DNA from: Candidatus Jacksonbacteria bacterium RIFOXYB2_FULL_44_15
Lineage (GTDB): Bacteria; Patescibacteriota; Patescibacteriia; UBA9629
Assembly: GCA_001818235.1 (NCBI GenBank)
Contig: MHJY01000030.1
Location: forward strand, 1 to 37,701
DNA: 37,701 nt
Direction: 5' to 3'
Shown: piece after piece, positions 36,193 to 37,701 of the stretch
How positions within the stretch are numbered: the stretch's first letter is position 1
Layout of the letters: each line of letters opens with the position of its first letter
Translations under genes and position numbers: made by a program
The notes under the pieces: generated by a model
Seen by the model: the letters and a program-made list of their open reading frames with translations, nothing else
What the model was told of the DNA's origin: nothing
Database searches by the model: none

Positions 36193-37085
36193 ACCATTAT
36201 CTTTATCTTATTAATTTTATTAGTAAATAAGGATGGCGTATATTCATTTTTTTTTATTTTTTCTTTTGCTAAATTCACATATTCAGGTATTATCTCGATA
36301 CCTACAGAATTGCGTCCCATTTTTTGCGCTACCTCCGATGTCGTGCCGGAGCCTAAAAAGGGATCTAAAACCCAGTCATATTTATTCGTAAATAATTTAA
36401 TAAACCACTCTGGCAATTCTTTTGGAAAAGGCGCACTGTGATTTTTATTATTACAAACAGTAGCAAATTGCACGACATTAGTTGGATATACCTTGCTCCT
36501 ACCAAGCCAATTAGATACATTTTTCCCAAACCCGCTACCACTTTTTGAATTATCACGAATTTTGTCAGTTTGGCTCAAATTCTTCAATCTACCATTCGCC
36601 CAGTCGCCAATTTGCACCATTACATTTTCCTGGTACATCTTAAAATCACGTGTTTTATTGAATTGTAAAAGCCTTTCCCACGCATCGCGAAAACGATTAG
36701 GCCATTTACCCGGATAACAATTTTTTTTATGCCAAATAAATTCTTCAGTCCAAATCCAGCCCTGTTTCCGTAAAGCTAAAATAAGCTCTAGTACATAAGC
36801 ATTGCGTTCACCTTTATCAGCCTTTTCTTTGATATTTAAAATAAATGTCCCCGTTGGTTTAAGAACCCGTAATAATTCGGCGCTTATTGGCAAAAACCAC
36901 TCGACATATTTTTCTGGAGATATCCCGCCATAAGTATTCTTTCTTCTATCTGCATATGGAGGCGAAGTCACAACTAGATCAATAAAATCGTCTTCTATTT
37001 CTTTAAGTATATCTTTTGAATCGCCAAGTAGTATTTTTGTTATTATATCGTACATAATTATATTTTTACCAAAGCTTATGTTCAT
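36189..37085 (-). CDS. Site-specific DNA methyltransferase, beta-type order (TSPPY ... DPFLGSGTT), probable m4C
   Basis: DLVVTSPPYADRR (motif IV) N-terminal; YDWVLDPFLGSGTTSEVAQKMGRNSVGIEI (motif I) C-terminal. Confidence 0.9.
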   Translation of the reverse strand: MNISFGKNIIMYDIITKILLGDSKDILKEIEDDFIDLVVTSPPYADRRKNTYGGISPEKYVEWFLPISAELLRVLKPTGTFILNIKEKADKGERNAYVLELILALRKQGWIWTEEFIWHKKNCYPGKWPNRFRDAWERLLQFNKTRDFKMYQENVMVQIGDWANGRLKNLSQTDKIRDNSKSGSGFGKNVSNWLGRSKVYPTNVVQFATVCNNKNHSAPFPKELPEWFIKLFTNKYDWVLDPFLGSGTTSEVAQKMGRNSVGIEIIPEYVNLAKEKIKKNEYTPSLFTNKINKIKIMV

Positions 37086-37219
37086 TAATAAAATACTGTT
37101 CGAACTTTACCATATTGGACAAGGTAAGAAATATTGGACTCATTAATTTCGCGCTTCAGAAAATCACTTGCCCAAACGCTCGCTTCTTTTATTGTTAGCT
37201 GTTGTTTTGTTTGTTGCAT
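37085..37219 (-). CDS. 44-aa HTH-like micro-ORF resembling the detached N-terminus of methyltransferases
   Basis: MQQTKQQLTIKEASVWASDFLKREINESNISYLVQYGKVRTVFY*. TAATG overlap with the methyltransferase start. Below the track's length cut-off. Confidence 0.6.
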   Translation of the reverse strand: MQQTKQQLTIKEASVWASDFLKREINESNISYLVQYGKVRTVFY

Positions 37220-37357
37220 AGCTTAAAAAATAGCCGGCTTTATGTGGATAATCTGTAATTAGGGAGCAAAATTTGCTGGCTTGCCTAGCCGTAGCTTTCT
37301 TGATCCTCCAAAATTTTAATGGTTGCGATTTCTGTCTCTGGCTATTTATTAAAAAAA

Positions 37358-37655
37358 TCAAAAAATTACAGTGACTTTCTCGTAAAGCATCGGCAAATAA
37401 TCCTGCCTCATTCTGAATTTCGTGCCATGATTATGACCTGTTCGCGCGTCAAAGTCAACAAGGATCTTTCCCTCTTCAAGTGCTTTCAAAAATCTCTCAA
37501 AACTGAATTTCTGTAACATCATTACTTTTATGTAGTGGTAAAATTCTTTTTTCCGTCTAATCTCTACTTCCGCTTGCACATAAAAAGTATTAAGCAGTTT
37601 TGTTCCGGCCTTATAGACATCACATTTCAAAAAGCTATTAAGATTTAGCGCGAAA
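37358..37655 (-). pseudogene. C-terminal fragment of an MvaI/BcnI-like restriction endonuclease
   Basis: FLKALEEGKILVDFDARTGHNHGTKFRMRQDYLPMLYEKV resembles the MvaI/BcnI C-terminus. The frame is closed by an upstream TAG near 37653-37655 and only about 90 aa remain. Confidence 0.5.
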
Positions 37656-37701
37656 GCCTAATAGCTCGTAAGGGAACGTAGTATGGTTAAGATAATTTAC
37701 A

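Noticed and set aside
37164-37361. 65-aa ORF between the HTH micro-ORF and the nuclease fragment
   Set aside because: No motif, overlaps the better-supported HTH ORF in another frame, and lies in what looks like decayed sequence.

Overview
This 37.7-kb window looks like a chromosome segment from a Patescibacteria/CPR-type bacterium. The lineage is inferred from gene content and small divergent proteins; it was not tested. Housekeeping genes present are rsmA/ksgA, a UvrD/PcrA helicase, an S1-domain protein, ftsH, yidD-yidC, galT, ruvC, a short yebC, galU and a ZnuB/ZnuC-like ABC pair. The most notable region is about 14.4-23.3 kb, all on the minus strand. It holds a cluster of nine proteins built on the same two-helix membrane hairpin, resembling CPR 'T4SS pilin'/VirB2-like proteins. 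Most carry different Cys-rich or Ig-like ectodomains, one is minimal, one has the reverse domain order, and a Panacea (DUF4065) antitoxin-like pair interrupts the cluster. Other points of interest: (i) two 127-bp, about 91% identical, inverted MITE-like elements with imperfect terminal inverted repeats and three internal hairpins, flanking about 3.4 kb; (ii) dispersed palindromes, including a 24-bp palindrome nested in a larger one and flanked by a CTTG duplication; (iii) long AT-rich imperfect palindromes in intergenic regions; (iv) a compact restriction-modification locus with an orphan 44-aa HTH ORF, an m4C-type methyltransferase, a PmeII-like nuclease, two tiny downstream ORFs and an upstream MvaI/BcnI-like remnant; (v) a perfect-spacing consensus promoter implying a near-leaderless S1 mRNA; (vi) a YebC that appears to lack domain III. 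I recognised no rRNA, tRNA or CRISPR array. All family calls come from reading motifs; no database search was run.
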